A stretch of 64,000 bases of DNA, from positions 3,534,001 to 3,598,000 of the forward strand of contig NZ_AP024828.1 of NCBI RefSeq assembly GCF_019668465.1. The letters run 5' to 3'. The position numbers and the translations under genes were made by a program. Under the pieces are notes generated by a model. The model saw only the letters and a program-made list of their open reading frames with translations. It searched no databases and was not told the origin of the DNA. Source of the stretch: Mycobacterium senriense (GTDB taxonomy: Bacteria; Actinomycetota; Actinomycetes; Mycobacteriales; Mycobacteriaceae). Shown here piece after piece: positions 18,148 to 26,346 of the stretch; the first letter of the stretch is position 1; each line of letters starts with the position of its first letter.

Positions 18148-18175
18148 GCGGGAAACTCGACCGTCAAAATGCTTA

Positions 18176-18194
18176 ACGAGACCGATGGTCTCGT
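18176..18194. promoter_or_regulatory. Perfect 8+8 dyad between -35 and -10 of the P450 promoter
   Basis: ACGAGACC (18176-18183) and GGTCTCGT (18187-18194) are exact reverse complements around GAT. A plausible promoter surrounds it: TTAACG (18173-18178), 18-base spacer, CATACT (18197-18202), so the dyad occupies the spacer and would be a repressor site. The geometry is that of a TetR-family operator, but no tetR gene is adjacent. It lies 28 bases after the peptidase stop without a T-run, which argues against a terminator. Confidence 0.6.
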
Positions 18195-18241
18195 CGCATA
18201 CTGCTTCTAGATGCAGCCACCCGTCGGCAGGAGACGCCACC

Positions 18242-19606
18242 GTGAGCACGGAAAACACCCTGACCGGAGACGCCGGCAAGACCAGCCGTTACCACTTCGA
18301 TCGCCACACCCCGGAGTACCGCGAGCGGTTCACCGCGATCACCGAGGAGATGCACGCCAGGTGCCCGATGGCGTGGACGGACACCTACGACGGGCATTGG
18401 GTGGCCGCGGGCAGTCGGGAAGTCTTCGAGCTCGCCCGATGCCCGCAGGTGTCCAACGACCACGACGTCACCGGCGAAGGCACCGGCTACAAGGGCATCA
18501 CCATTCCCACGCTGCCGCAGGGCAGCGGCGTCCGTGGCGGCATGCTCGAGATGGACGAACCCGAGCACTCCGCCTACCGCAGCATCCTCAACCCGTATCT
18601 GTCGCCGGCGGCCGTCAAGCGCTGGAAGCCGTTCGTCGACGACATCGTACGGGCGAGCATCGACGAGAAGATCGAAGCCGGGCGGATCGATTTCGTCGAC
18701 GATCTGGCGAACGTGGTGCCCGCCGTCCTGACCCTGGCGATGATGGGCGTTCCGCTGAAGAAGTGGCAGCTCTATTGCGAGCCGGCCCACGCCAATGTCT
18801 ACACTCCCGCCGATTCCCCGGACGCCCCAAAGGTTTTGGAGCAGACGATGGCGATGGGAGCGGACCTGTTCAACCACCTGCTCGAGATCCGAGACAACCC
18901 GCGCCCCGGCATTGTGGACGCGTTGGCGCGGCTGCAGATCGACGGCGAGCCCGCGCCCGACGCCGAACTGCTCGGAATGCTCGGCTTGATCATCGGCGGA
19001 GGTTTCGACACGACGACGGCGCTGACGGCGCACGCGCTCGAATGGCTGGGCGAAAATCCCGAGCAGCGCGAACTGCTGAGGCGGGAATCGGAAACGCTGC
19101 TCGACTCGGCGACCGAGGAATTCCTGCGCTACTTCACGCCCGCTCCGGGCGACGGTCGCACGATCGCCGCCGACCTCGAGATTGCGGGCACGCGTTTGAA
19201 GGAGGGCGATCGCCTGTGGCTGTCCTGGGCGATGGCCAACCGCGACCCCGCGGTGTTCCCCGATCCGAACCGGCTGGACCTGAGCCGGAAGAACAACCGG
19301 CACTTCAGCTTCGGGCTCGGCATCCACCGCTGCATCGGCTCCAACGTCGCCCGGGTCGTGTTCAAGTCAATGCTCACCGCGGTGCTCGACCGGATGCCCG
19401 ACTACCGCTGCGACCCCGAGGGCACCGTGCACTACCCGACGATCGGCGTGATTCAGGGCATGCAGCACCTTCCGGCCACCTTCACGCCCGGCACCCGGCT
19501 TGGACCGGGGATCGACGAGACGCTGGACAAGCTGCAGCGGGTCTGCGACGAACAGGGGATCGCTCGCCCCATTACCGAGTACAACCAGCCAGCCGTGATC
19601 GACTAG
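18242..19606 (+). CDS. Cytochrome P450
   Basis: The 454-residue heme monooxygenase has all core P450 elements: I-helix GGGFDTTTAL near residue 257, the K-helix EEFLRYF (ExxR), and the heme-binding loop FSFGLGIHRCIGSN with the cysteine ligand near residue 363. It has no membrane anchor. The GTG at 18242 is preceded by AGGAG at 18229-18233. No ferredoxin or reductase gene is adjacent. The gene is controlled by its own promoter with a dyad and has a stop codon shared with the convergent bcp: the four bases CTAG end both genes. The CYP subfamily and substrate cannot be assigned by eye. Confidence 0.94.
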   Translation: MSTENTLTGDAGKTSRYHFDRHTPEYRERFTAITEEMHARCPMAWTDTYDGHWVAAGSREVFELARCPQVSNDHDVTGEGTGYKGITIPTLPQGSGVRGGMLEMDEPEHSAYRSILNPYLSPAAVKRWKPFVDDIVRASIDEKIEAGRIDFVDDLANVVPAVLTLAMMGVPLKKWQLYCEPAHANVYTPADSPDAPKVLEQTMAMGADLFNHLLEIRDNPRPGIVDALARLQIDGEPAPDAELLGMLGLIIGGGFDTTTALTAHALEWLGENPEQRELLRRESETLLDSATEEFLRYFTPAPGDGRTIAADLEIAGTRLKEGDRLWLSWAMANRDPAVFPDPNRLDLSRKNNRHFSFGLGIHRCIGSNVARVVFKSMLTAVLDRMPDYRCDPEGTVHYPTIGVIQGMQHLPATFTPGTRLGPGIDETLDKLQRVCDEQGIARPITEYNQPAVID

Positions 19607-20076
19607 ACGGACAGGTCGCGGCGCAGCTTGGCGACGTGGCCGGTCGCCTTAACGTTGTACTGAGCGACGGCGACCTTGCCCTTCTCGTCGACCACGAAGG
19701 TCGAACGGATGACGCCGGTGACCGTCTTGCCGTACATCTGCTTCTCGCCGTAGGCGCCGTAGGCCTCCAGGACCTTGCGGTCGGGGTCGGACAGCAGCGG
19801 GAACGTCAGCTTCTCGGCGTCGCGGAACTTGGCCAGTTTCTCCGGCTTGTCGGGGGAGATCCCGATGACGTCGAGGCCGGCGCCGTTGAGCTCGGCCAGG
19901 CTGTCCCGAAAGTCGCACGCCTGCTTGGTGCATCCCGGCGTCGACGCGGCCGGGTAGAAGTACACGACGACGCGACGTCCTTTGTAGTCGGCCAGCGACA
20001 CTTTGTTGCCATCAGCGTCGGGCAGGCTGAAGGAGGGCGCTTTGTCGCCCGGTGCAAGCCGCGTGGTCTCGGTCAA
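19603..20076 (-). CDS. bcp: Thioredoxin-dependent peroxiredoxin, BCP type
   Basis: Reduces hydrogen and organic peroxides using a peroxidatic cysteine and thioredoxin. The 157-residue product contains YPAASTPGCTKQACDF, with the peroxidatic Cys followed five residues later by a possible resolving Cys. I chose the TTG at 20076 (MTETTRLAPGDKAP): an AAAGG site lies eight bases upstream and the length equals that of M. tuberculosis Rv2521 as I recall it. A GTG seven codons further upstream is the alternative. The gene is convergent with the P450 gene and ends on the same CTAG. Confidence 0.93.
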   Translation of the reverse strand: MTETTRLAPGDKAPSFSLPDADGNKVSLADYKGRRVVVYFYPAASTPGCTKQACDFRDSLAELNGAGLDVIGISPDKPEKLAKFRDAEKLTFPLLSDPDRKVLEAYGAYGEKQMYGKTVTGVIRSTFVVDEKGKVAVAQYNVKATGHVAKLRRDLSV

Positions 20077-20180
20077 GGTAACTACCTTTCTGTTCACCGG
20101 AGCGTTGGGGTTACCGCCAGCTGATCTAGGGTAGTTCGGGCAGGTGCATGAGCCGGATAGTGGGCGACTTGGAGGACACA

Positions 20181-20408
20181 GTGGCGGACCGGGACCCCGA
20201 AGCCATCAAGCAGGACATCGACGTCGCCCGTGACCAGCTGGCGGCCACCGTCGACTCGCTTGCCGAGCGGGCCAACCCCCGGCGGCTGGCCGACGACCTG
20301 AAGGTCCGGGTGATCGGATTCGTGCAAAAGCCGGTGGTGCTGGCGTCGCTGGCCGGGGTCGGGGCCCTCGTCGTGGTGGTGGCGGTGCGCCGCGTCAGGA
20401 ATCGGTGA
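20181..20408 (+). CDS. Small DUF3618 membrane protein (Rv2520c homologue)
   Basis: The 75-residue protein has an amphipathic N-terminal half (DPEAIKQDIDVARDQLAATVDSLAERANPRR) and one transmembrane helix near residues 50-67, ending in a basic RRVRNR tail. This is the DUF3618 architecture, widespread in actinobacteria and of unknown function. The GTG at 20181 is fixed by a strong GGAGG at 20171-20175; an ATG eleven codons upstream lacks a site. Divergent from bcp across about 100 bases. Confidence 0.88.
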   Translation: MADRDPEAIKQDIDVARDQLAATVDSLAERANPRRLADDLKVRVIGFVQKPVVLASLAGVGALVVVVAVRRVRNR

Positions 20409-20484
20409 CGCGGCCGGTCTGGACGTACACCGGAATGCCGTCGGCCCAGGGGGCCCGGCGTCGCGGTGGTGGCGGTGGTCCGGC

Positions 20485-20751
20485 TTACTCCCAGCCGGGA
20501 GGGTCGTTCTCGGCCATGTAGGCCTCCCACGCGGCACGTCGCATGGTCCGGGTGTGCAGGTCCTGACAGATCGCTTGCGCCTCGGCGGCGGTGTTGGCCC
20601 TGCCCAGGTCGTGGTGCACAAAGCCGTCATCGACGCGCTCGGCGCGGAATCCGCCCGTCGAGACCGCATGGACCCGGTACTCGCTGCGGTCGTCGATGTT
20701 GGCATGGAAGTGGCCCTCGTAGGGTTCGACCCACTTCAGCTCAGTTTTCAC
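20485..20751 (-). CDS. Conserved small hypothetical protein, 88 residues
   Basis: The product is hydrophilic, without signal peptide or membrane segment. It begins KTELKWVEPYEGHFHANIDD and is rich in aromatic and charged residues, with a helical centre (NTAAEAQAICQDLH) and a C-terminal MAENDPPGWE. I do not recognise a domain. The GTG at 20751 has an AGGGGAC site; a longer in-frame reading upstream has no site. The gene stands alone, next to the 3' side of tRNA-Lys. Composition and codon use are those of the surrounding genes, so it looks real. Confidence 0.68.
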   Translation of the reverse strand: MKTELKWVEPYEGHFHANIDDRSEYRVHAVSTGGFRAERVDDGFVHHDLGRANTAAEAQAICQDLHTRTMRRAAWEAYMAENDPPGWE

Positions 20752-20857
20752 AAGTCCCCTCTGAAAACCCCGTCGCAGAGATGGTAGGGCTCGCGGGGGA
20801 GCTGGGAAAAGGATTTCTCGGAGATTGTTACCCAACGGGGAATCCCCATCGAACCGG

Positions 20858-20877
20858 AAAAGCCCCGAATAGTGGGC
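20858..20877 (-). terminator. Weak terminator-like hairpin after tRNA-Lys
   Basis: On the minus strand, four bases after the tRNA, GCCC (20877-20874) can pair with GGGC (20865-20862) over an 8-base loop and is followed by TTTT (20861-20858). The stem is short, so termination here is only plausible. Confidence 0.3.
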
Positions 20878-20880
20878 CGG

Positions 20881-20953
<73 letters not shown>

Positions 20954-21248
20954 TGGTGCACGGCCGAGACCGCGTAGGCGACAATAACAGGCGTTGCGCC
21001 ACGGAGTGAAATCCCGGCCGTGTTCCAGGATAGCTGCCCAGTCGCGAGCTGCGGGCGACCCTCCTGCGGCGGTGCCAGCCAGGCTGGCTTACGTGGCCTT
21101 CGGCTTGCCGGGGGTACCTCGTCACGGCGACCAGACGTTCGACCGATCCGCCACTATGAGCGTCGACCGTCGCGCGGCGCGTTGTCGGGGCTTAGCACGT
21201 CCTCCCGAAATAGTATGTGTCGCAGACCGATTCGGAGTGTGACGGCTA
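20954..21248. other. Gap between tRNA-Lys and the Eis-type gene
   Basis: These 295 bases hold no convincing gene on either strand. An 82-codon plus-strand frame lacks a ribosome binding site and has a random-looking composition. The right part contains the palindrome CCGATTCGG near 21226, just after the end of the acetyltransferase gene. The tRNA-Lys promoter should lie in the left part, on the minus strand. Confidence 0.5.
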
Positions 21249-22487
21249 TCAGAACAGTGTGCCGCAATAAGGTACCCCCTCGGTGCTAAAGGCAGCATCC
21301 AGGGCGCGCAGTGTGCCCGGCTGCAGTTCGTTGATGCGGTTTGCTCGGTGAAGTTCCGAGGCTCGGTGCGCCCCCATGTAGATCGTTCCCAGATCACCGA
21401 GACCTATTTGTACGTCAGCGTCGCCGTCGTGTGGCGTGCACTTCCCCACACCACCGCGCGTCTGCAGTAGGTATCGTCCCCCGGCGACGCTAAGCGGATC
21501 TGTGATCTCCAGTACGAGGTCGGCGTCGGCCGAGTACGTGCGCGCGCCGAGCGCTTCGGGCACGTCCATGATCCGCATCCAGAGAAAATCGCTCAAACCT
21601 TTGGTTTTTGCGGCGAGCTGGTCTTTGAGTTTGAGTGGCAGCGGGTCATCGACTGGGACTTCGATCACTATGTTGTCGAACGTCTTATTGCCCACCAGCG
21701 TGGCGAGCAGTTCGGTGTGCGCTTCGTTTGTGACGGGACAGAAGTCTTGGACAATCACCGTGCCGAAGGGCCGCCGATATGCGTGGGGCGACGCTCCGAC
21801 CACTCGGTAAGTCACGAAGCCGTCCGGATGAATGATGAAATTGAGCGCCGATCCGCCGTCACGCTGGGTGATCCTGTCTTCCAAAACGTCGTCCCACCAC
21901 GCGGCGTCCCGGCTCAGCGCACCCGGAGTGCTGGCGCACCAGCGGTCATAAAGCGGGGGCAGCAGACGTGCCGCCTCGGAAGCGTCGACCTCGCGAGCGC
22001 GATTTCGGGTGGGTTTGGCACGCATCTCGGTAAAACGTGGCTCGATGTCGTAGGTCCTGGCGTAGCTCGTCACGCCGGCGCCCAAGATCTCGTAAACGGT
22101 TGGCTGGGTGGGAACACCACAAAGAATGGGATAACCACGTTCTTGCAGTATTCCGAAACCGTGGATACTGAGTTGCTGCCAGATCCCTTTTCCTTGATGG
22201 GTTGCCGCGACCGCGATCATGGATAACCAGGCGGCTTCCAGACTGGCACCACCGGGAACCGTGAGCCGCAGTCTGTAGTAAAGGGAAGTCCCGACCAGAT
22301 ACGGCTGTGCCGGGTCGGACATGTCCTCGGCAATCAGGATGTCTTGCAGGTTGACCCGGCGTGTCCAAGCCGCGACGTCGCGCGGATCGACCGAAATCCC
22401 GTATGCGCGGGCCTGATTCTCATAGACTGCTTGCCAGTCGCTTTCGGTTGGATGCCTAACCCTGATGGCTTCATTCGTTGCGTTCAT
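21249..22487 (-). CDS. Eis-type GNAT N-acetyltransferase
   Basis: The 412-residue protein follows the Eis plan: a GNAT domain (VRHPTESDW start, SMIAVAATHQGKGIWQQL acetyl-CoA loop near 85-110), a degenerate second GNAT domain containing PTVYEILGAG, and a C-terminal sterol-carrier-like domain ending in PYCGTLF. In M. tuberculosis Eis the free C-terminal carboxylate acts in catalysis, and the tail here is compatible. Eis proteins acetylate aminoglycosides and other amines; here the substrate is unknown. Base composition is clearly lower than neighbours (33 of 60 GC at 21601-21660 and 31 of 60 at 22081-22140, against about 65 percent nearby), which suggests transfer. It sits beside tRNA-Lys, in a slot where M. 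tuberculosis has other genes. Confidence 0.9.
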   Translation of the reverse strand: MNATNEAIRVRHPTESDWQAVYENQARAYGISVDPRDVAAWTRRVNLQDILIAEDMSDPAQPYLVGTSLYYRLRLTVPGGASLEAAWLSMIAVAATHQGKGIWQQLSIHGFGILQERGYPILCGVPTQPTVYEILGAGVTSYARTYDIEPRFTEMRAKPTRNRAREVDASEAARLLPPLYDRWCASTPGALSRDAAWWDDVLEDRITQRDGGSALNFIIHPDGFVTYRVVGASPHAYRRPFGTVIVQDFCPVTNEAHTELLATLVGNKTFDNIVIEVPVDDPLPLKLKDQLAAKTKGLSDFLWMRIMDVPEALGARTYSADADLVLEITDPLSVAGGRYLLQTRGGVGKCTPHDGDADVQIGLGDLGTIYMGAHRASELHRANRINELQPGTLRALDAAFSTEGVPYCGTLF

Positions 22488-22834
22488 CGCTCATCCAATT
22501 CGGTACTGGCCCAGCCGAATCAGCGATGTGCACACCGAATCCAGCAAAGCCTGATTACTGGGGGCCCCGCCCCTTCTTCGGTACCCGAGTGCACGATGGG
22601 GAAACGTCGCAACGCCGTTGAGTGACGCCGCCCACAGAGGTAATGCTACGGGCAGGGATCTAAGGCGAATCACCGATGCAACGGGAATCATTGCGCCGAC
22701 GCGACCGTCTAAATGTCTCGCAAGGTACGTGCGTGTTCTCCGACGCTACGGAGTAAATCAGTGCTGACGGGCGTCAAGGGGGCCCGCTTTGGGTATAGAG
22801 CTACGCCGAGGGCGTCGGAAGGGAAAGGATCGCA
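22488..22834. other. Gap between the divergent Eis-type and MmpL genes
   Basis: No gene was found in these 347 bases. The left end, next to the Eis-type start, holds the repeated CCGAAT sites described separately. The right end holds GGGAAAGG, the ribosome binding site of the MmpL gene. The middle is of mixed composition and shows no clear RNA fold. Confidence 0.5.
22498..22540. promoter_or_regulatory. Three CCGAAT half-sites upstream of the Eis-type gene
   Basis: ATTCGG (22498-22503) is the reverse complement of CCGAAT (22515-22520), with an 11-base spacer, and a second CCGAAT follows at 22535-22540, exactly 20 bases from the first. The pattern starts 11 bases upstream of the minus-strand ATG at 22487. 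Spacing by two helical turns suggests a protein-binding array, but no regulator is known. Confidence 0.4.
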
Positions 22835-25192
22835 ATGCTGCGAGGAATTGCTCGACTTGCCATCGCGGCGCCCAAACGCATCATCGCGGTCGCCGCTCTC
22901 GTTCTGGTGGGGGCCGCGATCTTCGGGCTACCGGTGGTCAACAGAGTGTCCGGGGGCGGCTTCCAGGACCCCACTTCGGAATCTGCGCGGGCGACCGAAG
23001 TTCTTCGGGACAAGTTCAACCAGACCGACCAGCAGATGCTGATCGTGGTGACGGCGCCCACCGGTGCCCGCGGTAATCAGGCGCGCCGGGTCGGCACCGA
23101 GATCGCCGACCAGCTGAAACGATCGCCGTGGGTGCTGAAGGTGTCGTCGGCGTGGACGTCACCGCCGGCGGCCGCGGCCCAACTGGTCAGCAAGGACAAC
23201 AAGTCGGGAATGATCGTGGCCAGCCTGAAGGGCGGGGAGAACGACGCGCAGACGTACGCCAGCACGCTGACCAAGGACCTGGTGCACGATCGCGACGGCG
23301 TCACCGTGCGCGCCGGCGGCATGGCCGTGGCGTATGCGCAGATCAACCAGCAGAACCAGCGCGACCTGCTGCTCATGGAGTCCATCGCGATCCCGCTGAG
23401 TTTCGCGGTACTGGTCTGGGTGCTCGGTGGAGTGGTGGCGGCGGCGCTGCCGATCGTCTTGGGCGCATTGGCCATCGTTGGCACCATGTCGGTGTTACGG
23501 CTGATCAGCTTCGCCACCGATGTATCGACGTATGCGCTGGACCTCAGCATCGCCATGGGCCTCGCCCTGGCGATCGATTACAACCTGCTGATCATCACCC
23601 GCTACCGCGAGGAGCTGGCACGGACCGAGGACCGGGACCGGGCGTTGTTCCGCACCATGGCCACCGCCGGCCGGACCGTGCTGTTTTCGGCCACCACCGT
23701 CGGGCTGTCGATGGCCGTGATGGCGGTGTTCCCGATGTACTTCCTGAAATCGTCGGCCTACACGATCGTGGTCGCCGCGATCATCGTGGCGGTCGCCACC
23801 GTGGTGGTGACCCCGGCCGCGATCGTGCTGCTGGGGCCCCGGTTGGACTCGCTGGACGCGCGGCGGGTGATGCATCGCATTCTGCACGGGCAGCGGTCGT
23901 TTCGCGATCACGCGCACCAGCCGCTCGAGGCGCAGTTCTGGTACCGGTCGACCCGGTTCGTGTTGCGCCACGCCATCTCGGTCGGTCTGAGCGTGGTGGT
24001 GCTGCTGCTGTTGCTGGGCGCCCCGTTTCTGGGGGTGAAGTGGGGCTTTCCCGACGAGCGCGTGCTCCCGCGATCGGCGTCGGCGCGCCAGGTCGCCGAC
24101 ATGCTGGACAACGATTTCGCGAACGGGCTAGGCACGGCGGTGTCCGTCGTCGTCCCCGACGCCCACGGCGTGACCCCCGCGGACCTGCAGCATTACGCGG
24201 CGGAGCTGTCGCGGGTGCCCGACGTGTCCGCCGTCAGCGCGCCGACCGGGACGTTCGTGGCCGGAAACAGGGTGGGGCCGCCGGTCGCGGCCACCGGCAT
24301 GGCCAACGGCAGCGCGTTCCTTACCGTCGCCAGCACGGCGCCGCTGTATTCCCAAGCCTCGAACACCCAGCTCGACCGCCTGCATCGGGTCGGCGGACCG
24401 GTGGGGCGCTCGGTCGAGATGACCGGGCTCGCGCAGATCAACCGGGACAGCGTCGATGCGATCACCAAGCGACTGCCGATCGTGTTCGGTCTCATCGCGC
24501 TCGTCACCTTCGCGCTGCTCTTCCTGCTCACCGGCAGCGCGGTGCTGCCGCTGCAGGCGCTGGTGTGCAACGTGCTGTCACTGACCGCGGCGTTCGGCGC
24601 GATGGTGTGGATCTTCCAGGACGGCCACCTGGGCGCCCTGGGCACCACGCCCAATGGAACGTTGAACGCCAACATCCCAGTCTTGTTGTTCTGCATCGCC
24701 TTTGGACTGGCCATGGATTATGAGGTGTTCCTGGTCTCGCGCATCCATGAGTACTGGCTGGCCTCGCAAGCTATCCGGGAGACACCATCAACCGCGGCCG
24801 AGGCGCGCGCCGCCATCGACGAGAGCACGGCGCTGGGCATCGCCGGCATCGGCCGGGTGGTCACGACCGCCGCAGTGGTGATGTCGATTTCGTTCGCCGC
24901 GTTGATCCCTGCGCATGTGTCGTTCATGCGCATGCTGGGCCTGGGCCTCACACTTGGCGTGCTTGTCGACGCCACCCTGGTGCGAATGGTCCTGGTGCCG
25001 GCCTTCATTCACCTGCTGGGCCGCTGGACGTGGTGGGCTCCACGGCCATTGGTCTGGTTGCGGGAACGGTCTGTGACCGGTGAAGACGGCGAGGTCGCGG
25101 TGGGGCGGGGCCGCTGGACCCGCGACGCGCCCGACGCGGGGCGGTCATTGATCAGGCGGTGGCCCACCAGGGCCGCTACCGGGCGTAACTGA
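22835..25192 (+). CDS. MMPL family RND transporter
   Basis: The 785-residue inner-membrane transporter has two repeats of one helix, a large periplasmic loop and five or more helices. The first helix is near residues 17-36; the first cluster, near 185-330, contains the GLALAIDYNLLIITRYREE motif with its proton-relay Asp-Tyr; the second cluster, near 540-740, contains FGLAMDYEVFLVSRIHE. It lacks the long C-terminal extension of MmpL3 and MmpL11 and resembles the MmpL13 type in its N-terminal DPTSESARATEVL segment. No mmpS gene is adjacent. The substrate, probably a lipid, is unknown. ATG at 22835 follows GGGAAAGG. Confidence 0.93.
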   Translation: MLRGIARLAIAAPKRIIAVAALVLVGAAIFGLPVVNRVSGGGFQDPTSESARATEVLRDKFNQTDQQMLIVVTAPTGARGNQARRVGTEIADQLKRSPWVLKVSSAWTSPPAAAAQLVSKDNKSGMIVASLKGGENDAQTYASTLTKDLVHDRDGVTVRAGGMAVAYAQINQQNQRDLLLMESIAIPLSFAVLVWVLGGVVAAALPIVLGALAIVGTMSVLRLISFATDVSTYALDLSIAMGLALAIDYNLLIITRYREELARTEDRDRALFRTMATAGRTVLFSATTVGLSMAVMAVFPMYFLKSSAYTIVVAAIIVAVATVVVTPAAIVLLGPRLDSLDARRVMHRILHGQRSFRDHAHQPLEAQFWYRSTRFVLRHAISVGLSVVVLLLLLGAPFLGVKWGFPDERVLPRSASARQVADMLDNDFANGLGTAVSVVVPDAHGVTPADLQHYAAELSRVPDVSAVSAPTGTFVAGNRVGPPVAATGMANGSAFLTVASTAPLYSQASNTQLDRLHRVGGPVGRSVEMTGLAQINRDSVDAITKRLPIVFGLIALVTFALLFLLTGSAVLPLQALVCNVLSLTAAFGAMVWIFQDGHLGALGTTPNGTLNANIPVLLFCIAFGLAMDYEVFLVSRIHEYWLASQAIRETPSTAAEARAAIDESTALGIAGIGRVVTTAAVVMSISFAALIPAHVSFMRMLGLGLTLGVLVDATLVRMVLVPAFIHLLGRWTWWAPRPLVWLRERSVTGEDGEVAVGRGRWTRDAPDAGRSLIRRWPTRAATGRN

Positions 25193-25269
25193 GGCAATGA
25201 GCTGGTTATCGGGATATGGCTTTCGAATAAAGCGGCGCCCGCCTCAACGGACATCGATGGAGAACCCTT

Positions 25270-26172
25270 ATGGCCCACACGAATATCGCCGCACTACTGG
25301 CATTGAGTTCTGCGCTATGCGTGGCAATCGGTGACGTCCTGCAGCAGCGCGCGGCGCACCGCATCACCGACAGATCGATCGGTTCCGTCGCATTATTCGC
25401 CAACTTGCTGCGCAATCAGCGGTGGTGGTGGGGCGCACTGCTTTTGGTGGCGAGCATCGCGCTACAGGCCGCGGCGCTGGGCGAGGGCTCGGTACTGCTG
25501 GTGCAGGCACTGCTGATGTCCTCGGTGCTGTTCGCGCTGCCCCTCAACGCCAGGTTGTCGCACCGCACCGTGACCGGCGGCGAATGGGTATGGGCCGGTT
25601 TGCTCACGGCTGCGGTGATCGTGTTCGTCACCGTCGGTAACCCGCAAGCGGGTCACTCGGGCGCATCACTTCGAACCTGGGCGGCGGTAGCCGCTGTCCT
25701 CGGGCCGCTGTTGGTCGGCTGCGTGGTCGCCGGTCGGGTCTGGGGTGGCGCTGCGGCCGCGGCGCTGTTCGCCTTCGCATCGGGCTCGTTGTGGGGCGTC
25801 TTCGCGGTGCTCGCCAAAGAAGTCGTCGCCCGGCTCGGCGAAGGCGCGGCCGCGGTGACCCGGACCCCGGAGCTCTACGCCTGCATTCTGGTCGCGCTGG
25901 GGGGTGTCGTGTGGAGTCAGTCGGCGTTTCGGGCCGGTCCGTTGACCGCGTCCATGCCCACCCTGCAAATGTCACAGCCGGTGGTGGCGGCGGTGCTCGG
26001 GGTCGTCGTCCTCGGCGAGACGCTGAACACGGGTCGCGCCGGACTGATCGCCTTGGTGGCGGCGGCGGCCGTGATGACGGCGGCCATCGTCAAGCTCGCG
26101 CGCGTCGAGGCCGTCAGCGCCCGCAAGTGGGTCGAAGCGCAGCTGCACGAAGAGGTCGGCGTACCGGCCTGA
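25270..26172 (+). CDS. DMT (drug/metabolite) superfamily transporter
   Basis: The 300-residue protein has nine or ten hydrophobic helices filling almost the whole length, with two related halves as in EamA-type transporters; an internal GVVWSQSAFRAGPLTASMPTL segment and a QPVVAAVLGVVVLGE helix near the end match the second repeat. A conserved Gln-Gln pair occurs in the first helix (IGDVLQQRAAH). ATG at 25270 is preceded by a weak GGAG. It follows the MmpL gene by 77 bases on the same strand and may be cotranscribed. The substrate cannot be inferred. Confidence 0.82.
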   Translation: MAHTNIAALLALSSALCVAIGDVLQQRAAHRITDRSIGSVALFANLLRNQRWWWGALLLVASIALQAAALGEGSVLLVQALLMSSVLFALPLNARLSHRTVTGGEWVWAGLLTAAVIVFVTVGNPQAGHSGASLRTWAAVAAVLGPLLVGCVVAGRVWGGAAAAALFAFASGSLWGVFAVLAKEVVARLGEGAAAVTRTPELYACILVALGGVVWSQSAFRAGPLTASMPTLQMSQPVVAAVLGVVVLGETLNTGRAGLIALVAAAAVMTAAIVKLARVEAVSARKWVEAQLHEEVGVPA

Positions 26173-26346
26173 TCGGCCGCACGGGCCCCGGAGCCGGCCC
26201 CGAATGACGGATTGATTGCGGTGGCGACACCGATCGGCAGCCCGTCGCGCATGCGCATGGGAGTGTCGGCGAAAGCCATTAGAATGCCTGCAGCTACCTC
26301 GCTGGTCAGCGGTGACCACCTAGAGAATTGCATGGAAGGTCACTGG

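Noticed and set aside
18176..18194. Rho-independent terminator of the M20 peptidase gene
   Set aside because: The stem is only 8 bases with a 3-base loop and no T-run, and it lies inside a good promoter for the P450; an operator explains it better.
20994..21242. 82-codon plus-strand frame between tRNA-Lys and the Eis-type gene
   Set aside because: No ribosome binding site, Arg/Ala-rich random composition, and it would run antisense through the tRNA promoter region.
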